The notes under the pieces were generated by a model. The model searched no databases and was not told the DNA's origin. It was given only the letters and a program-made list of their open reading frames with translations. A stretch of 64,000 nucleotides of DNA from Hyphomicrobiales bacterium (GTDB taxonomy: Bacteria > Pseudomonadota > Alphaproteobacteria > Rhizobiales > Rhizobiaceae): positions 1 to 64,000 of the forward strand of contig UCEZ01000006.1 of the NCBI GenBank assembly GCA_900471525.1, written 5' to 3'. A program made the translations under genes and the position numbers. Positions 18,500 through 28,562 of this stretch are shown here, in pieces. Every line of letters starts with the position of its first letter. Position 1 is the first letter of the stretch.

Positions 18500-19915
18500 A
18501 TGGATGTTGGTGCACTGTTCCTGAAAGCTGCCGCCTATGCAGCGGAATTTCGGCGCTCGGTCGATGATCGACCGCAGCGGCCGGTATATGATTATCCCCA
18601 GGCGCTCGCTGCATTTTCCGAGGAATTGCCGGAAAATGGGGTTCCGGTTGATGACGTGCTCGATTCCCTGGTCGCAAGGGCGGAGCCTGGATTGCACATG
18701 CCGACAGGCCCACGATTTTTCGGCTGGGTCATGGGCGGATCGCATCCCGCCGGTGTTGCCGCCGATTTTCTGACGTCGGCCTGGGGACAAAACACGGGGA
18801 ACCACGTGGTTGCTCCTGCCGCCGCCGCAGTCGAGGCAGTCGCCGCGCGCTGGTTGCTGGAATTGCTCGACCTGCCACGTGAAAGCTCTGTCGGGTTTGC
18901 CACCGGCGCGACGATGGCCAATTTCACCTGTCTTGCAGCAGCGCGTGGCGCGGTACTGCGCGCCGTCGATTGGGATGCGGATACACAAGGTCTCTTCGGT
19001 GCGCCGCAGATTACGGTGGTCATCGGTGACGATGCGCACACGACGATTTTTTCGGCATTGCAGTTTCTGGGTCTCGGTCATGACCGCGTCCTGCGGGTGG
19101 CAACGGACGCTCAAGGTAGAATGTTACCCGATGCTTTCGCCGATATTTTTGGATCAATCAGCGGTCCTTCGATCGCGATCCTGCAGGCCGGGCAGATCAA
19201 CACCGGCGCCTGCGATGATTTCACGAAGCTCGTTCCCATTGCAAAATCTCATGGGGTCTGGGTTCATGTGGATGGAGCGTTCGGTCTGTGGGCGCAGGTT
19301 TCGCCAGAAAGGCGAGCGCTGACACGCGGGATCGGCTTGGCCGATAGTTGGGCAGCGGATGGGCACAAATGGCTGCAGACGCCATATGATTGCGGCTATG
19401 CCATTGTTCGCGATGAATTGGCGCATCGCCGGGCGATGACGATTGCGGCAAGCTATCTGCCCCTGGCGGCGGAGGGAGAGCGCGATCCTTCCCACTATGT
19501 TCCGGAGCTTTCCCGCCGGGCACGGGGATTTGCGACGTGGTCGATGATCAAACATCTGGGGCGTGACGGAATAGCCGCCCTGGTTGATCGCAACTGCGAA
19601 GCGGCACAGGTCATGGCGGAAAATCTCATGCGCGAGCCCGGCATAGAGGTCGTCAACGACGTCGTTCTCAATCAGGTCATCGTCCGGTTCGGCAGTGATA
19701 GGGCAATGGATGAGGCCGACAGTATGACCAGGCGTACGATTGCACGACTTCAGAGGGATGGCACCGTATTTGCCGCGGGCGCAGTCTGGCGGCAGAGGCT
19801 GGTGATGCGTATGTCGCTCATCAATTATCAGACGGATGCGAGACAGGCGAAAATCGCCGCGCACGCCATAATAGAAGCCTACCGTAACGTCTGGCAGGAA
19901 AACGATCTGGCCTGA
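18500..19915 (+). CDS. PLP-dependent decarboxylase (group II/aromatic amino acid type)
   Basis: The 471-residue fold-type I PLP enzyme resembles glutamate/aromatic-amino-acid decarboxylases. TGATMAN near 135-141 binds the phosphate, His180 is in the position that stacks on PLP, HVDGAFG supplies Asp258, and DGHKW supplies the Schiff-base Lys290. An upstream TTG at 18431 would overlap the previous stop codon, but ATG 18500 follows a good GGGGAGGCGGG site and fits the family N-terminus. It may act as a decarboxylase of an amino acid or as a lyase or aldolase of the same fold; the substrate is not predictable. It closes the accessory three-gene insert. Confidence 0.82.
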   Translation: MDVGALFLKAAAYAAEFRRSVDDRPQRPVYDYPQALAAFSEELPENGVPVDDVLDSLVARAEPGLHMPTGPRFFGWVMGGSHPAGVAADFLTSAWGQNTGNHVVAPAAAAVEAVAARWLLELLDLPRESSVGFATGATMANFTCLAAARGAVLRAVDWDADTQGLFGAPQITVVIGDDAHTTIFSALQFLGLGHDRVLRVATDAQGRMLPDAFADIFGSISGPSIAILQAGQINTGACDDFTKLVPIAKSHGVWVHVDGAFGLWAQVSPERRALTRGIGLADSWAADGHKWLQTPYDCGYAIVRDELAHRRAMTIAASYLPLAAEGERDPSHYVPELSRRARGFATWSMIKHLGRDGIAALVDRNCEAAQVMAENLMREPGIEVVNDVVLNQVIVRFGSDRAMDEADSMTRRTIARLQRDGTVFAAGAVWRQRLVMRMSLINYQTDARQAKIAAHAIIEAYRNVWQENDLA

Positions 19916-19995
19916 CGCTACGTCAACCTTCTGCCATTCGGAATGGGGCATCATGCCATCTTGTTTTTCCGGAAATCATTGAATATCTGAACGCC

Positions 19996-20448
19996 ATGCC
20001 CCAGTTCGAGACCCGCCGGCCCGTCAAGCACACACCCGACCAGATGTTTGATTTGATTGCCGATGTAGAGAGATACCCGGAATTCCTGCCGCTCTGCGAG
20101 GCGCTGACGGTTCGTTCGCGCAAGGAGCGGGACGGCAAGGAGCTGTTGCTCGCCGACATGACCGTCGGTTACAAGGCGATCCGCGAGACCTTCACCACGC
20201 AGGTGCTCTTGAACAAGGCCGAGCGCGTCATCGACGTCAAATATATCGACGGACCGTTCAAATATCTCGATAACCGCTGGAGCTTCGAAGGGATGGGCGA
20301 GGGCGGTTGCTCGGTCAACTTCTTCATCGACTACGAGTTCAAGAGCCGGATCCTCGGCGCCCTGATGGGATCGATGTTCGACCGCGCCTTCCGGATGTTT
20401 TCCGAAGCCTTCGAGAAGCGCGCCGATGCGATCTACGCAACGGTATAG
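19996..20448 (+). CDS. RatA/COQ10-family START-like protein
   Basis: The 150-residue protein matches the coenzyme Q-binding COQ10 START family: VKHTPDQMFDLIADVERYPEFLPLC at the N-terminus, a GPFKYLDNRW strand in the middle and a FDRAFRMFSEAFEKRAD helix at the end. Such proteins bind polyketide-like lipids such as ubiquinone and support respiration; the name RatA reflects the E. coli annotation as a toxin. It stands in its usual rhizobial place near lipA, but separated from it by three extra genes. A palindrome follows its stop codon. Confidence 0.88.
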   Translation: MPQFETRRPVKHTPDQMFDLIADVERYPEFLPLCEALTVRSRKERDGKELLLADMTVGYKAIRETFTTQVLLNKAERVIDVKYIDGPFKYLDNRWSFEGMGEGGCSVNFFIDYEFKSRILGALMGSMFDRAFRMFSEAFEKRADAIYATV

Positions 20449-20450
20449 CT

Positions 20451-20470
20451 AAAGCCTCGTACGAGGCTTT
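20451..20470. terminator. palindrome between convergent genes, probable bidirectional terminator
   Basis: The 20 bp from 20451 to 20470 are a perfect palindrome (AAAGCCTCGT and its mirror image) placed 2 bp after the ratA-like stop and 8 bp before the cinA stop. The T runs on either side are short (3-4), so efficiency may be moderate. Confidence 0.65.
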
Positions 20471-20478
20471 AAACGTTT

Positions 20479-20979
20479 TCAGTTTTCCGCCGCGTCTTCG
20501 AGCATGTCGAGCGCCGTGCGCACCGTTGCCATCCGGACGGCCTCGCGGCCGATGTCGCCGTAACGCATCTCGCGGTGAAGCACGCTGCCGCTCCGGCTCG
20601 CGGTCGCCAGATGAACCAGTCCGACCGGCTTTTCCTCCGATCCGCCGCCAGGCCCGGCAATGCCCGTCACCGCGACAGCGATGGCCGCTTGCGAATGGGA
20701 AAGCGCACCACGCGCCATCTCAATCGCCGTCTGGCGCGATACCGCCCCATGGGCTGCAAGCGTTGCCGGATCGACGCCGAGCATCTGCATCTTGGCATCG
20801 TTGGAATAGGTGACGAAGCCGCGATCGACAACCGAGGAGGATCCGGGAATCTCCGTCAGGGCACCCGCGATCAATCCGCCGGTACAGGATTCGGCCGTAG
20901 CGACCATCAGGCCGCGTTTGGAAAGAGCGGCGATCAAGGTGCGCGCCTTGTTTTCGATGTCTTCCGGCCAGCCGCTCAT
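20479..20979 (-). CDS. CinA C-terminal-domain protein (nicotinamide-nucleotide amidohydrolase-like)
   Basis: The 166-residue protein is a stand-alone CinA C-terminal domain: [21 protein letters not shown] near 30, the SNDAK segment, and [18 protein letters not shown] in the middle. The family includes PncC, which deamidates nicotinamide mononucleotide for NAD recycling. Its start overlaps the ispDF stop by 4 bp (ATGA), so translation is coupled. The exact substrate is inferred from the family. Confidence 0.88.
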   Translation of the reverse strand: MSGWPEDIENKARTLIAALSKRGLMVATAESCTGGLIAGALTEIPGSSSVVDRGFVTYSNDAKMQMLGVDPATLAAHGAVSRQTAIEMARGALSHSQAAIAVAVTGIAGPGGGSEEKPVGLVHLATASRSGSVLHREMRYGDIGREAVRMATVRTALDMLEDAAEN

Positions 20980-22190
20980 TTGCCGTCCCCCGCATAGACG
21001 ACGGTTGCCGTGGCAATCGCAGCTATACCTTCGCGCCGGCCGACGAATCCGATCTTCTCGTTGGTCGTTGCCTTGACGGAGCAGCGATCAAGCGAAATGC
21101 CGAGCATAGCCGCGAGGTTCTCGCGCATGGCCAAACGATGCGGGCCGACTTTCGGCGCTTCGGCGATCAGGGAAATATCGGCGTTCATGATCGTACCGCC
21201 ATTGTCTCGGACGATCCTGGCGGCGTGCTCCAGAAAAATGCGCGATGCGGCGCCTTTCCACTGCGGATCCGACGGAGGGAAATGATCGCCGATATCGCCG
21301 GCGCCGCAGGTCGCTAAAAGGGCATCGGTCAACGCATGCAGGGCGACATCGGCATCGGAATGGCCAAGCAGCTTTTGGTCATGCGGAATGAAAATGCCGC
21401 AGAGCGTCACCCCGTCGCCCTCCACGAGCTGGTGGACGTCATAGCCATTGCCGGTGCGCACATCCGGAAGCCTATTTCGGCTCAGTTTCTCATCGGCCAT
21501 GGCGATATCCCGTTTGATTGTCAGTTTGACATTGTCGGCCAATCCTTCGACCAGCGTTACCGGCAGGCCCGCCCATTCGGCGATCGAGGCATCGTCGGTG
21601 AAATCGGACCGGCCGGACGCGGCAGCGTTCGCATGGGCGTCAAGGATGGGTAGAAAACGAAAGCACTGCGGTGTCTGGGCGCCGAAGAGGCCGGTTCTCG
21701 ATACGGTCTCGACGACTTTTCCATCCGGTGAGCCGCGCTTCAATGTGTCGGCGACCGCAATCGCAGGAAGGACGGCATCCGAGCCTTCCGCCAGCGCCAG
21801 GAAGCAGCGGTCGAGCAAGGCATGGTCGATGAAGGGCCTGACTGCATCATGGATCATAACATGCGAAATGCCGGATTTTTCCAGCGCTTTTAGCCCGGCA
21901 AACACGGACAGCTGGCGCGTCGGACCGCCGTGGGTGAAGGTAATGGAGGACGTGTCACCGGATACCTGGCTGCGAGCGTCATCGAACAAGGTCTCGTCGT
22001 CCGGATGAATGACGACGACGATCCTCTTTTCCCTCGGCCATGTCGCAAAAACATCAAGTGTATGGGTAATAACGGGCCGCCCGCCGATGGGGCGATATTG
22101 CTTGGGTCCGTCGCGCAGGGAGCCGGCGCGTTCGCCCCGGCCCGCAGCAACAATGACGATACCACAGGAAAACTGTTCTTTTGCCTGCAT
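20976..22190 (-). CDS. ispDF: bifunctional IspD/IspF (MEP-pathway isoprenoid synthesis)
   Basis: The 404-residue protein fuses IspD (about 1-230; [18 protein letters not shown]) to IspF (about 245-404; [33 protein letters not shown]). It makes CDP-methylerythritol and then the cyclic diphosphate. Fusion of the two is usual in alphaproteobacteria. The frame stays open upstream to 22283, but the ATG at 22190 gives the family start (MQAKEQF then the IVIVAAG strand). It is divergent from dusB across 248 bp. Confidence 0.95.
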   Translation of the reverse strand: MQAKEQFSCGIVIVAAGRGERAGSLRDGPKQYRPIGGRPVITHTLDVFATWPREKRIVVVIHPDDETLFDDARSQVSGDTSSITFTHGGPTRQLSVFAGLKALEKSGISHVMIHDAVRPFIDHALLDRCFLALAEGSDAVLPAIAVADTLKRGSPDGKVVETVSRTGLFGAQTPQCFRFLPILDAHANAAASGRSDFTDDASIAEWAGLPVTLVEGLADNVKLTIKRDIAMADEKLSRNRLPDVRTGNGYDVHQLVEGDGVTLCGIFIPHDQKLLGHSDADVALHALTDALLATCGAGDIGDHFPPSDPQWKGAASRIFLEHAARIVRDNGGTIMNADISLIAEAPKVGPHRLAMRENLAAMLGISLDRCSVKATTNEKIGFVGRREGIAAIATATVVYAGDGK

Positions 22191-22394
22191 CTTCTGTATG
22201 GGTTCCCGCAAATGGTTTGTCGTCTGGGGTTCCCGGACAATCCTTCGATCGGCGACCACGCTCCAGTCATTGCGCCAAAACAACGAACCTGCGCCGTTTC
22301 GGCGCGGGGTGCTTCAATCGCCGTGGTGATTTACCGCGAAGGCCGGGGCTTTACCAGTTGTCCCGGGAATTTTGTCTCAGAGCTCTGAAATCGC

Positions 22395-22423
22395 TTGGCA
22401 AGCCTGTCAAGTATGTCTAAAAA
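22395..22423 (+). promoter_or_regulatory. probable promoter of dusB-ntrB-ntrC
   Basis: TTGGCA (22395-22400) and TAAAAA (22418-22423) are 17 bp apart. Transcription would start near 22430, only about 9 nt before the dusB ATG at 22439, so the mRNA would be close to leaderless. Confidence 0.45.
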
Positions 22424-22438
22424 TAGTGCAGAATAAAG

Positions 22439-23464
22439 ATGTGCCCGAAAGATAATCATTTGCAGATACCGGATTTGTCATCCCCGTTGCGGGTTGGACG
22501 GCTCTCCTTCCGAAACCGCGTCGTACTTGCGCCGATGTCGGGCGTGACGGATTTGCCCTTCAGGCAGCTGGCCTGGCGGTTCGGTGCCGGACTGGTCGTG
22601 ACCGAGATGGTGGCGAGCCGCGAGTTGGTCGGCAACGCATCGGAAAGCTGGGCGCGGCTCAAGAGTTCCGGCATCGATCCGCATATGGTGCAGCTTGCTG
22701 GGCGCGAGGCATACTGGATGGCCGAGGCGGCGAGGATCGCTGCGGATAATGGCGCCGATGTCATCGACATCAACATGGGGTGCCCGGCAAAGAAGGTGAC
22801 CGGCGGCTATTCCGGCTCGGCACTGATGCGTGATCCAGACCACGCCCTGTCGCTGATCGAGGCGACGGTAAAGGCCGTCGATGTGCCGGTGACGCTAAAG
22901 ATGCGCCTCGGCTGGGACGAGAATTCCATCAACGCCCCGCTGATCGCCAAACGGGCGGAAGAGGCGGGCGTCCAGATGATCACCATTCATGGCCGCACGC
23001 GCATGCAGTTTTACAACGGCACAGCTGACTGGGATGCTATCCGCGCGGTTCGCGACGTGATTTCGGTTCCGCTCGTCGCCAATGGCGATGTCGGCACTAA
23101 GGCAGACGCAAATGCAATCCTCAAGCGCTCCGGTGCCGATGCGGTGATGATCGGGCGCTCCAGCCAGGGGCGGCCCTGGCACGCCGGCGTGCTCGCGGGT
23201 GCGGTCACGCATCCGGACTCTGCGGCAATCGCAGACATTGTCGCCGAGCACTACAACATGATGCTGGAATTCTACGGGGCCGATATTGGCCTAAGACATG
23301 CGCGCAAGCATCTCGGCTGGTACCTGGATCGGTTTGCACCGCAGCTCGAACCGCAGGAAAAGGCGGCGATCATGACCTCCACGGAGCCAAGCACCGTCAT
23401 GTCCCGTGCGGTGGCGGCCATCGCTGCTGGATCCGGCCGGCAAGAAGAAAAGGACGCGGCATGA
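22439..23464 (+). CDS. dusB: tRNA-dihydrouridine synthase (NifR3/DusB)
   Basis: The 341-residue FMN enzyme reduces uridines in tRNA. The N-terminal [17 protein letters not shown], the catalytic Cys115 in MGCPAKKV, and the IHGRTR and GDVGT segments of the TIM barrel are present. In Rhizobium and Azospirillum this gene, historically nifR3, heads the ntrBC operon, as here: ntrB starts 4 bp before its end. No Shine-Dalgarno is visible before ATG 22439; a TTG at 22460 would give the start seen in some relatives. Confidence 0.93.
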   Translation: MCPKDNHLQIPDLSSPLRVGRLSFRNRVVLAPMSGVTDLPFRQLAWRFGAGLVVTEMVASRELVGNASESWARLKSSGIDPHMVQLAGREAYWMAEAARIAADNGADVIDINMGCPAKKVTGGYSGSALMRDPDHALSLIEATVKAVDVPVTLKMRLGWDENSINAPLIAKRAEEAGVQMITIHGRTRMQFYNGTADWDAIRAVRDVISVPLVANGDVGTKADANAILKRSGADAVMIGRSSQGRPWHAGVLAGAVTHPDSAAIADIVAEHYNMMLEFYGADIGLRHARKHLGWYLDRFAPQLEPQEKAAIMTSTEPSTVMSRAVAAIAAGSGRQEEKDAA

Positions 23465-24618
23465 CCGAAAAAATAGGCGACGAGGAGAGGAAGGCGATTA
23501 ATTCGTTGCCGATGGCCGTGCTGAATGCCATCCAGAACCCTGTCATCCTCGTCGATGAGAACGGTCTTGTCGCCTTCGCGAACTGGGAGGCGGAGGCGTT
23601 CTTCGGCGCCAGCGCCAATTACCTTGCCCGCCACGACATCAGCGCCTTCATTCCCTTTGGCAGCCCGCTTCTGACGCTGATCGAGCAGGTCCGCGAGCGC
23701 CGGGCTGCGGTCAACGAATATCGCGTTGATCTCAGTTCGCCGCGCCTTGGTGCCGACAAGCTCGTCGATCTCTATGTAGCGCCGGTGCTGTCGGAGCCGG
23801 GCTCGGTCGTGATCGTCTTCCAGGAGCGCTCGATGGCCGACAAGATCGACCGGCAATTGACGCACCGGGCTGCTGCTCGATCGGTGACCGGCCTTGCCTC
23901 CATGCTGGCTCACGAGATCAAGAACCCGCTGTCGGGTATCAGAGGCGCCGCGCAGCTTCTTGAGACATCCGTCAACGATGAAGACCGCGCGCTGACGCGG
24001 CTGATCTGCGACGAGACTGACCGCATCGTTTCGCTGGTCGATCGCATGGAAGTGTTTTCCGACGAGCGACCTGTCGATCGCCATCCGGTCAACATCCATT
24101 CGGTGCTCGATCATGTGAAGGCCGTCGCCAAGGCCGGTTTTGCCCGCAAGATACGCATCACGGAAAATTACGACCCGTCGCTGCCGCCAGTCTATGCCAA
24201 TCGCGACCAGTTGATTCAGGTCTTTCTCAACCTGATCAAGAACGCGGCGGAAGCGGTTGCCGACAAGCCGGACGGCGAGATCATGCTGACCACCGCCTAC
24301 AGGCCGGGTATCCGCCTGTCGGTCGCAGGAACGCGGGAGAAAATCTCGCTGCCGCTCGAATTCTGCGTCCATGACAACGGACCGGGCGTGCCGTCTGATC
24401 TGGTACCGCATCTGTTCGACCCGTTTATCACCACAAAAACCAACGGCTCCGGCCTCGGCCTTGCTCTCGTTGCCAAGATCATAGGCGGTCATGGCGGCAT
24501 CGTCGAATGCGACAGCCAGTCGAGCCGCACGACATTTCGCGTTCTCATGCCCGCGTCGAAAGGGCCGACGGCCGAGGACAGCGAACCACTGACCATCATA
24601 AAAGGACAATCCCGATGA
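23461..24618 (+). CDS. ntrB: nitrogen-regulation sensor kinase/phosphatase NtrB
   Basis: The 385-residue soluble kinase has a PAS domain (about 20-120), an H-box [11 protein letters not shown] with phospho-acceptor His151, and a HATPase_c domain with [16 protein letters not shown] and [12 protein letters not shown]. It controls NtrC phosphorylation in response to PII. It overlaps dusB and ntrC by 4 bp on either side, giving a tightly coupled operon. No membrane segment is present, as expected for NtrB. Confidence 0.96.
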   Translation: MTEKIGDEERKAINSLPMAVLNAIQNPVILVDENGLVAFANWEAEAFFGASANYLARHDISAFIPFGSPLLTLIEQVRERRAAVNEYRVDLSSPRLGADKLVDLYVAPVLSEPGSVVIVFQERSMADKIDRQLTHRAAARSVTGLASMLAHEIKNPLSGIRGAAQLLETSVNDEDRALTRLICDETDRIVSLVDRMEVFSDERPVDRHPVNIHSVLDHVKAVAKAGFARKIRITENYDPSLPPVYANRDQLIQVFLNLIKNAAEAVADKPDGEIMLTTAYRPGIRLSVAGTREKISLPLEFCVHDNGPGVPSDLVPHLFDPFITTKTNGSGLGLALVAKIIGGHGGIVECDSQSSRTTFRVLMPASKGPTAEDSEPLTIIKGQSR

Positions 24619-26069
24619 CTGGCGCCACTATCCTCGTCGCTGACGACGACGCTGCCATCCGCACCGTGCTCAACCAGGCGCTGAGCCGCGCCGGTTACGA
24701 CGTCCGCATCACCTCGAACGCGGCGACGTTGTGGCGCTGGATTTCGGCGGGTGATGGTGATCTCGTCGTCACCGACGTCGTCATGCCGGACGAGAACGCC
24801 TTCGACCTCCTACCGCGAATCAAAAAGGCGCGGCCCGATCTGCCGGTGCTGGTGATGAGCGCTCAGAACACGTTCATGACGGCGATCAAGGCGTCGGAGA
24901 AGGGCGCCTATGACTACCTGCCCAAGCCCTTCGACCTGACGGAACTGATTGCCATTATCGGCCGCGCTCTGGCCGAACCGAAGCGAAAGCCGGTCAAGCT
25001 GGAAGATGATCCGCAGGACGGCATGCCGCTGGTCGGCCGCTCCGCGGCCATGCAGGAAATCTACCGCGTGTTGGCGCGTCTGATGCAGACCGACCTGACG
25101 CTGATGATCACCGGCGAATCCGGTACCGGCAAGGAACTGGTCGCCAAGGCGCTGCACGACTACGGCAAGCGCCGCAACGGCCCCTTTGTTGCCATCAACA
25201 TGGCGGCGATCCCGCGCGACCTGATCGAATCGGAATTGTTCGGCCATGAGAAGGGCGCGTTTACCGGGGCACAGAACCGCTCGACCGGGCGCTTCGAACA
25301 GGCGGAAGGCGGCACGCTGTTCCTGGACGAAATCGGCGATATGCCGATGGACGCGCAGACCAGGCTGCTGCGCGTGCTGCAGCAAGGCGAGTACACGACG
25401 GTCGGCGGCCGCACACCAATCCGCTCGGACGTTCGTATCGTGGCGGCCACCAACAAGGACCTGAAACAGTCGATCAATCAGGGCTTGTTCCGCGAGGACC
25501 TCTATTACCGCTTGAACGTCGTCCCCCTGCGCTTGCCGCCGCTGCGTGATCGTGCCGAGGATATCCCCGATCTCGTCCGCCATTTCGTGCAGCAGGCGGA
25601 AAAGGAAGGCCTTGATGTCAAGCGCTTCGATCAGGAAGCGCTCGAACTGATGAAGGCTCACCCCTGGCCCGGCAACGTCCGCGAGCTTGAAAACGTCGTG
25701 CGCCGCCTGACCGCGCTTTATCCACAGGATGTGATCACACGGGAAATCATCGAGAGCGAGCTGCGCTCCGACATTCCAGACAGCCCGATCGAGAAGACGT
25801 CCAGTCGTTCCGGGTCGATGTCGATCTCCCAAGCCGTGGAAGAGAACATGCGGCAGTATTTTTCAGGCTTCGGCGACGGGCTACCGCCGGCAGGGCTTTA
25901 TGATCGTGTGCTGGCCGAAATGGAGTATCCGTTGATTCTGGCCGCCTTGACGGCAACGCGCGGCAACCAGATCAAGGCCGCCGACCTGCTTGGCCTGAAC
26001 CGGAACACCCTGCGCAAGAAAATCCGCGAGCTCGGTGTTTCCGTTTACCGCAGCTCACGCAGCGCTTGA
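24615..26069 (+). CDS. ntrC: nitrogen-regulation response regulator NtrC (sigma-54 activator)
   Basis: The 484-residue protein has a receiver domain (1-120, phospho-acceptor Asp54), an AAA+ domain with Walker A GESGTGKE and an intact GAFTGA sigma-54 contact loop, and a Fis-type helix-turn-helix at the C-terminus ([16 protein letters not shown]). It activates nitrogen-scavenging genes under nitrogen limitation. The start ATG overlaps the ntrB stop; an open frame from 24507 is only ntrB in another frame. Confidence 0.97.
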   Translation: MTGATILVADDDAAIRTVLNQALSRAGYDVRITSNAATLWRWISAGDGDLVVTDVVMPDENAFDLLPRIKKARPDLPVLVMSAQNTFMTAIKASEKGAYDYLPKPFDLTELIAIIGRALAEPKRKPVKLEDDPQDGMPLVGRSAAMQEIYRVLARLMQTDLTLMITGESGTGKELVAKALHDYGKRRNGPFVAINMAAIPRDLIESELFGHEKGAFTGAQNRSTGRFEQAEGGTLFLDEIGDMPMDAQTRLLRVLQQGEYTTVGGRTPIRSDVRIVAATNKDLKQSINQGLFREDLYYRLNVVPLRLPPLRDRAEDIPDLVRHFVQQAEKEGLDVKRFDQEALELMKAHPWPGNVRELENVVRRLTALYPQDVITREIIESELRSDIPDSPIEKTSSRSGSMSISQAVEENMRQYFSGFGDGLPPAGLYDRVLAEMEYPLILAALTATRGNQIKAADLLGLNRNTLRKKIRELGVSVYRSSRSA

Positions 26070-26252
26070 CTTCGCACCGATAAGCGTTGCATTTTCGCCA
26101 CAATATGTTGCTTAGAAAGCACACGGGTGACAGTGAGTCTTTCGCCATGTCATTCGTTGGTCTGGTTTATTGGTGTGCGGAAACGCGGAGCCAACCAGAT
26201 TTTGTGCGGTCATTTTCTTGACCACGGAGCGTAAAATACCCGCTGCTTTCCC

Positions 26253-28562
26253 ATGGAGAGCGACGCCGGGTCGGAGGATACGTTTTTGATGGCCGACGGG
26301 CTGATTGTGCCATTGGCGAAAGAAGAGGTTGCGGTGATCGGCCATGACCGGCGCGCATCCTTCGCGTTTCCAGGGCTCCTCCTGGCAACAGGCGCGTTGG
26401 CTTGCGCGATCATATCACTGCTCGTTCTTCTCGGGCTGACGCCGGTCAAGCCGGAAACCAATATCATCATCGGTTCAGCCGCGATCAATGCGCTGTTCGT
26501 CATCGGGCTGCTTTTCCTGATCGGCCGCGAGATTTTGCGGCTTCTGAAAGCCCGCAACCGAGGCAGGGCGGCAGCCCGGCTGCATGTTCGCATCGTTGCC
26601 CTGTTCTCGATCGTTGCGATCACGCCGGCCATTCTGGTGGCAATCTTTGCCAGCATCACGCTCGATGTCGGCCTTGACCGCTGGTTTTCGCTGCGTACGC
26701 AGTCGATCGTCAGTTCCTCGCTCGAGGTGGCGCAAGCCTATGTGCTGGAAAATGCCAGCTATCTTCAGGGCCAGACGGTCTCGATGGCCAATGATCTGGA
26801 GCGCAATCGCCAGCTCTACAGCCTCGACCGGACCGGCTTCACCGAATTGATGACGCGCCAAGCCCGCGGGCGCGGCATGCTCGGCGCTTTCCTTGTGCGA
26901 GGAGACGGATCGCCAATCCTGCAGGCGAACATCCCCACCGAGCGGCCGCTGCCGGCCATTCCGAAGGATGCGCTGCTCAGCACCGTTTCCGGCCAGCCGA
27001 CCCTCATTCCACCCGGAGTGACCAATCTCGTCGGTGCGATCATTCCGATCGACAATATCGACGGTGCCTATCTCTACACCGTGCGTAGCGTCGATCCGAA
27101 GGTCATGCGCTCGATGCGGCTGATGGAAGAGAACACAGCCGAATACAAGAATCTCGAGGCGGGCCGTACGTCGCTGCAAGTGGCGTTCGGGGTTCTTTAT
27201 CTTGGCTTCGCTCTGATCGTTCTGTTGGCCGCGATCTGGACCGCGATCGCGGTCGCCGACCGGATCGTCAGGCCGATCCGGTTGCTGATCGGTGCGGCAG
27301 ACAGCGTTGCCACGGGCAACTTGAATGTCGTTGTGCCGGTGCATGCGGTCGACGGCGACGTCGGCAGCCTGTCGCGAACTTTCAACAAGATGATCGCTGA
27401 AATCCGCACGCAGCGCGACCAGATCCTTGAGGCCAAGGACGAGATGGACGACCGGCGGCGGTTCATCGAGGCAGTCCTTTCCGGCGTGACGTCTGCCGTG
27501 ATCGGCGTCGAGGATGACCGGCGCATCACCATCGCCAATCCGTCGTCGGAGCATTTTTTGTCGCGGACAACGCTGGAACTTGTCGGCGAGAAGCTCGTCG
27601 ATGTGGCGCCCGAAATCGAACAGGTGCTGAATGAAGCCTCCAGCCGCCACCGCAACGACTACCGCAAGCAGATCAACATCATGCGCGGCGGCACGGAGCG
27701 GACGCTGAACGTCCAGGTAACGCGCGAGGAATCACATGATGCCAAGGATTCCTATGTCATCACCGTCGATGACATCACCGACCTCGTGATTGCCCAGCGC
27801 TCGACGGCCTGGGCCGATGTCGCCCGTCGTATCGCACATGAAATCAAGAACCCGCTGACGCCGATCCAGCTGTCGGCCGAGCGCCTGAAACGCCGCTACG
27901 GCAAGCAGATCAATCAGGACGACCGGGCGGTGTTCGACCAGTGTACCGACACGATCGTTCGCCAGGTCGAGGATATCGGCCGCATGGTCGATGAATTCTC
28001 CGGTTTTGCACGCATGCCGAAGCCGACGAAGGAGCAGGCCGATCTGCGCAATATCCTGAAGGACGCGATCTTCCTGCGCGAAATGGGCAACACCCATGTG
28101 ATCTTCATTCGCGACCTCGGCGAAGAACCGCTCGACGGCACCTTCGATAGCCGCATGCTCGGCCAGGCCTTCGGCAACATCATCAAGAACGCAGTCGAGG
28201 CGATCGAGGCCTTGCCGGCCGATGCCGTTCGCGGCGAGCGCACGGTTATGGTGCGCTCTCGCCTGAATGAAACGAGCGGCCAGTTCGTTGTTGATATCAT
28301 CGACAACGGCAAGGGACTGCCGACCGAAAATCGCCACCGTATTCTCGAACCCTACATGACCATGCGCGAGAAGGGCACAGGACTTGGTCTCGCGATCGTC
28401 AAGAAGATCATCGAGGACCATGGCGGACAGTTGGAACTGCATGATGCGCCTGCCGATTTCGATCGCGGCCAGGGCGCCATGATTCGCATTATTTTGCCGC
28501 CGGCCGGACAAAGCGGTGGCGGTGACGACAGACAGGACAAGGATACTTCCCATGGCGGCTGA
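26253..28562 (+). CDS. ntrY: membrane sensor kinase NtrY
   Basis: The 769-residue kinase has hydrophobic N-terminal segments (about 37-60, 75-95 and 115-140), a periplasmic sensing region, a further membrane segment near 310-335, a HAMP domain, a PAS domain, and a kinase core with His529 in [11 protein letters not shown] and a GTGLGLAI ATP lid. It pairs with NtrX in redox and nitrogen signalling. The first ATG lacks a good ribosome site; the in-frame ATG at 26289 follows GGAGG and is an equally likely start. The gap to ntrC is 183 bp and may hold a promoter. Confidence 0.94.
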   Translation: MESDAGSEDTFLMADGLIVPLAKEEVAVIGHDRRASFAFPGLLLATGALACAIISLLVLLGLTPVKPETNIIIGSAAINALFVIGLLFLIGREILRLLKARNRGRAAARLHVRIVALFSIVAITPAILVAIFASITLDVGLDRWFSLRTQSIVSSSLEVAQAYVLENASYLQGQTVSMANDLERNRQLYSLDRTGFTELMTRQARGRGMLGAFLVRGDGSPILQANIPTERPLPAIPKDALLSTVSGQPTLIPPGVTNLVGAIIPIDNIDGAYLYTVRSVDPKVMRSMRLMEENTAEYKNLEAGRTSLQVAFGVLYLGFALIVLLAAIWTAIAVADRIVRPIRLLIGAADSVATGNLNVVVPVHAVDGDVGSLSRTFNKMIAEIRTQRDQILEAKDEMDDRRRFIEAVLSGVTSAVIGVEDDRRITIANPSSEHFLSRTTLELVGEKLVDVAPEIEQVLNEASSRHRNDYRKQINIMRGGTERTLNVQVTREESHDAKDSYVITVDDITDLVIAQRSTAWADVARRIAHEIKNPLTPIQLSAERLKRRYGKQINQDDRAVFDQCTDTIVRQVEDIGRMVDEFSGFARMPKPTKEQADLRNILKDAIFLREMGNTHVIFIRDLGEEPLDGTFDSRMLGQAFGNIIKNAVEAIEALPADAVRGERTVMVRSRLNETSGQFVVDIIDNGKGLPTENRHRILEPYMTMREKGTGLGLAIVKKIIEDHGGQLELHDAPADFDRGQGAMIRIILPPAGQSGGGDDRQDKDTSHGG

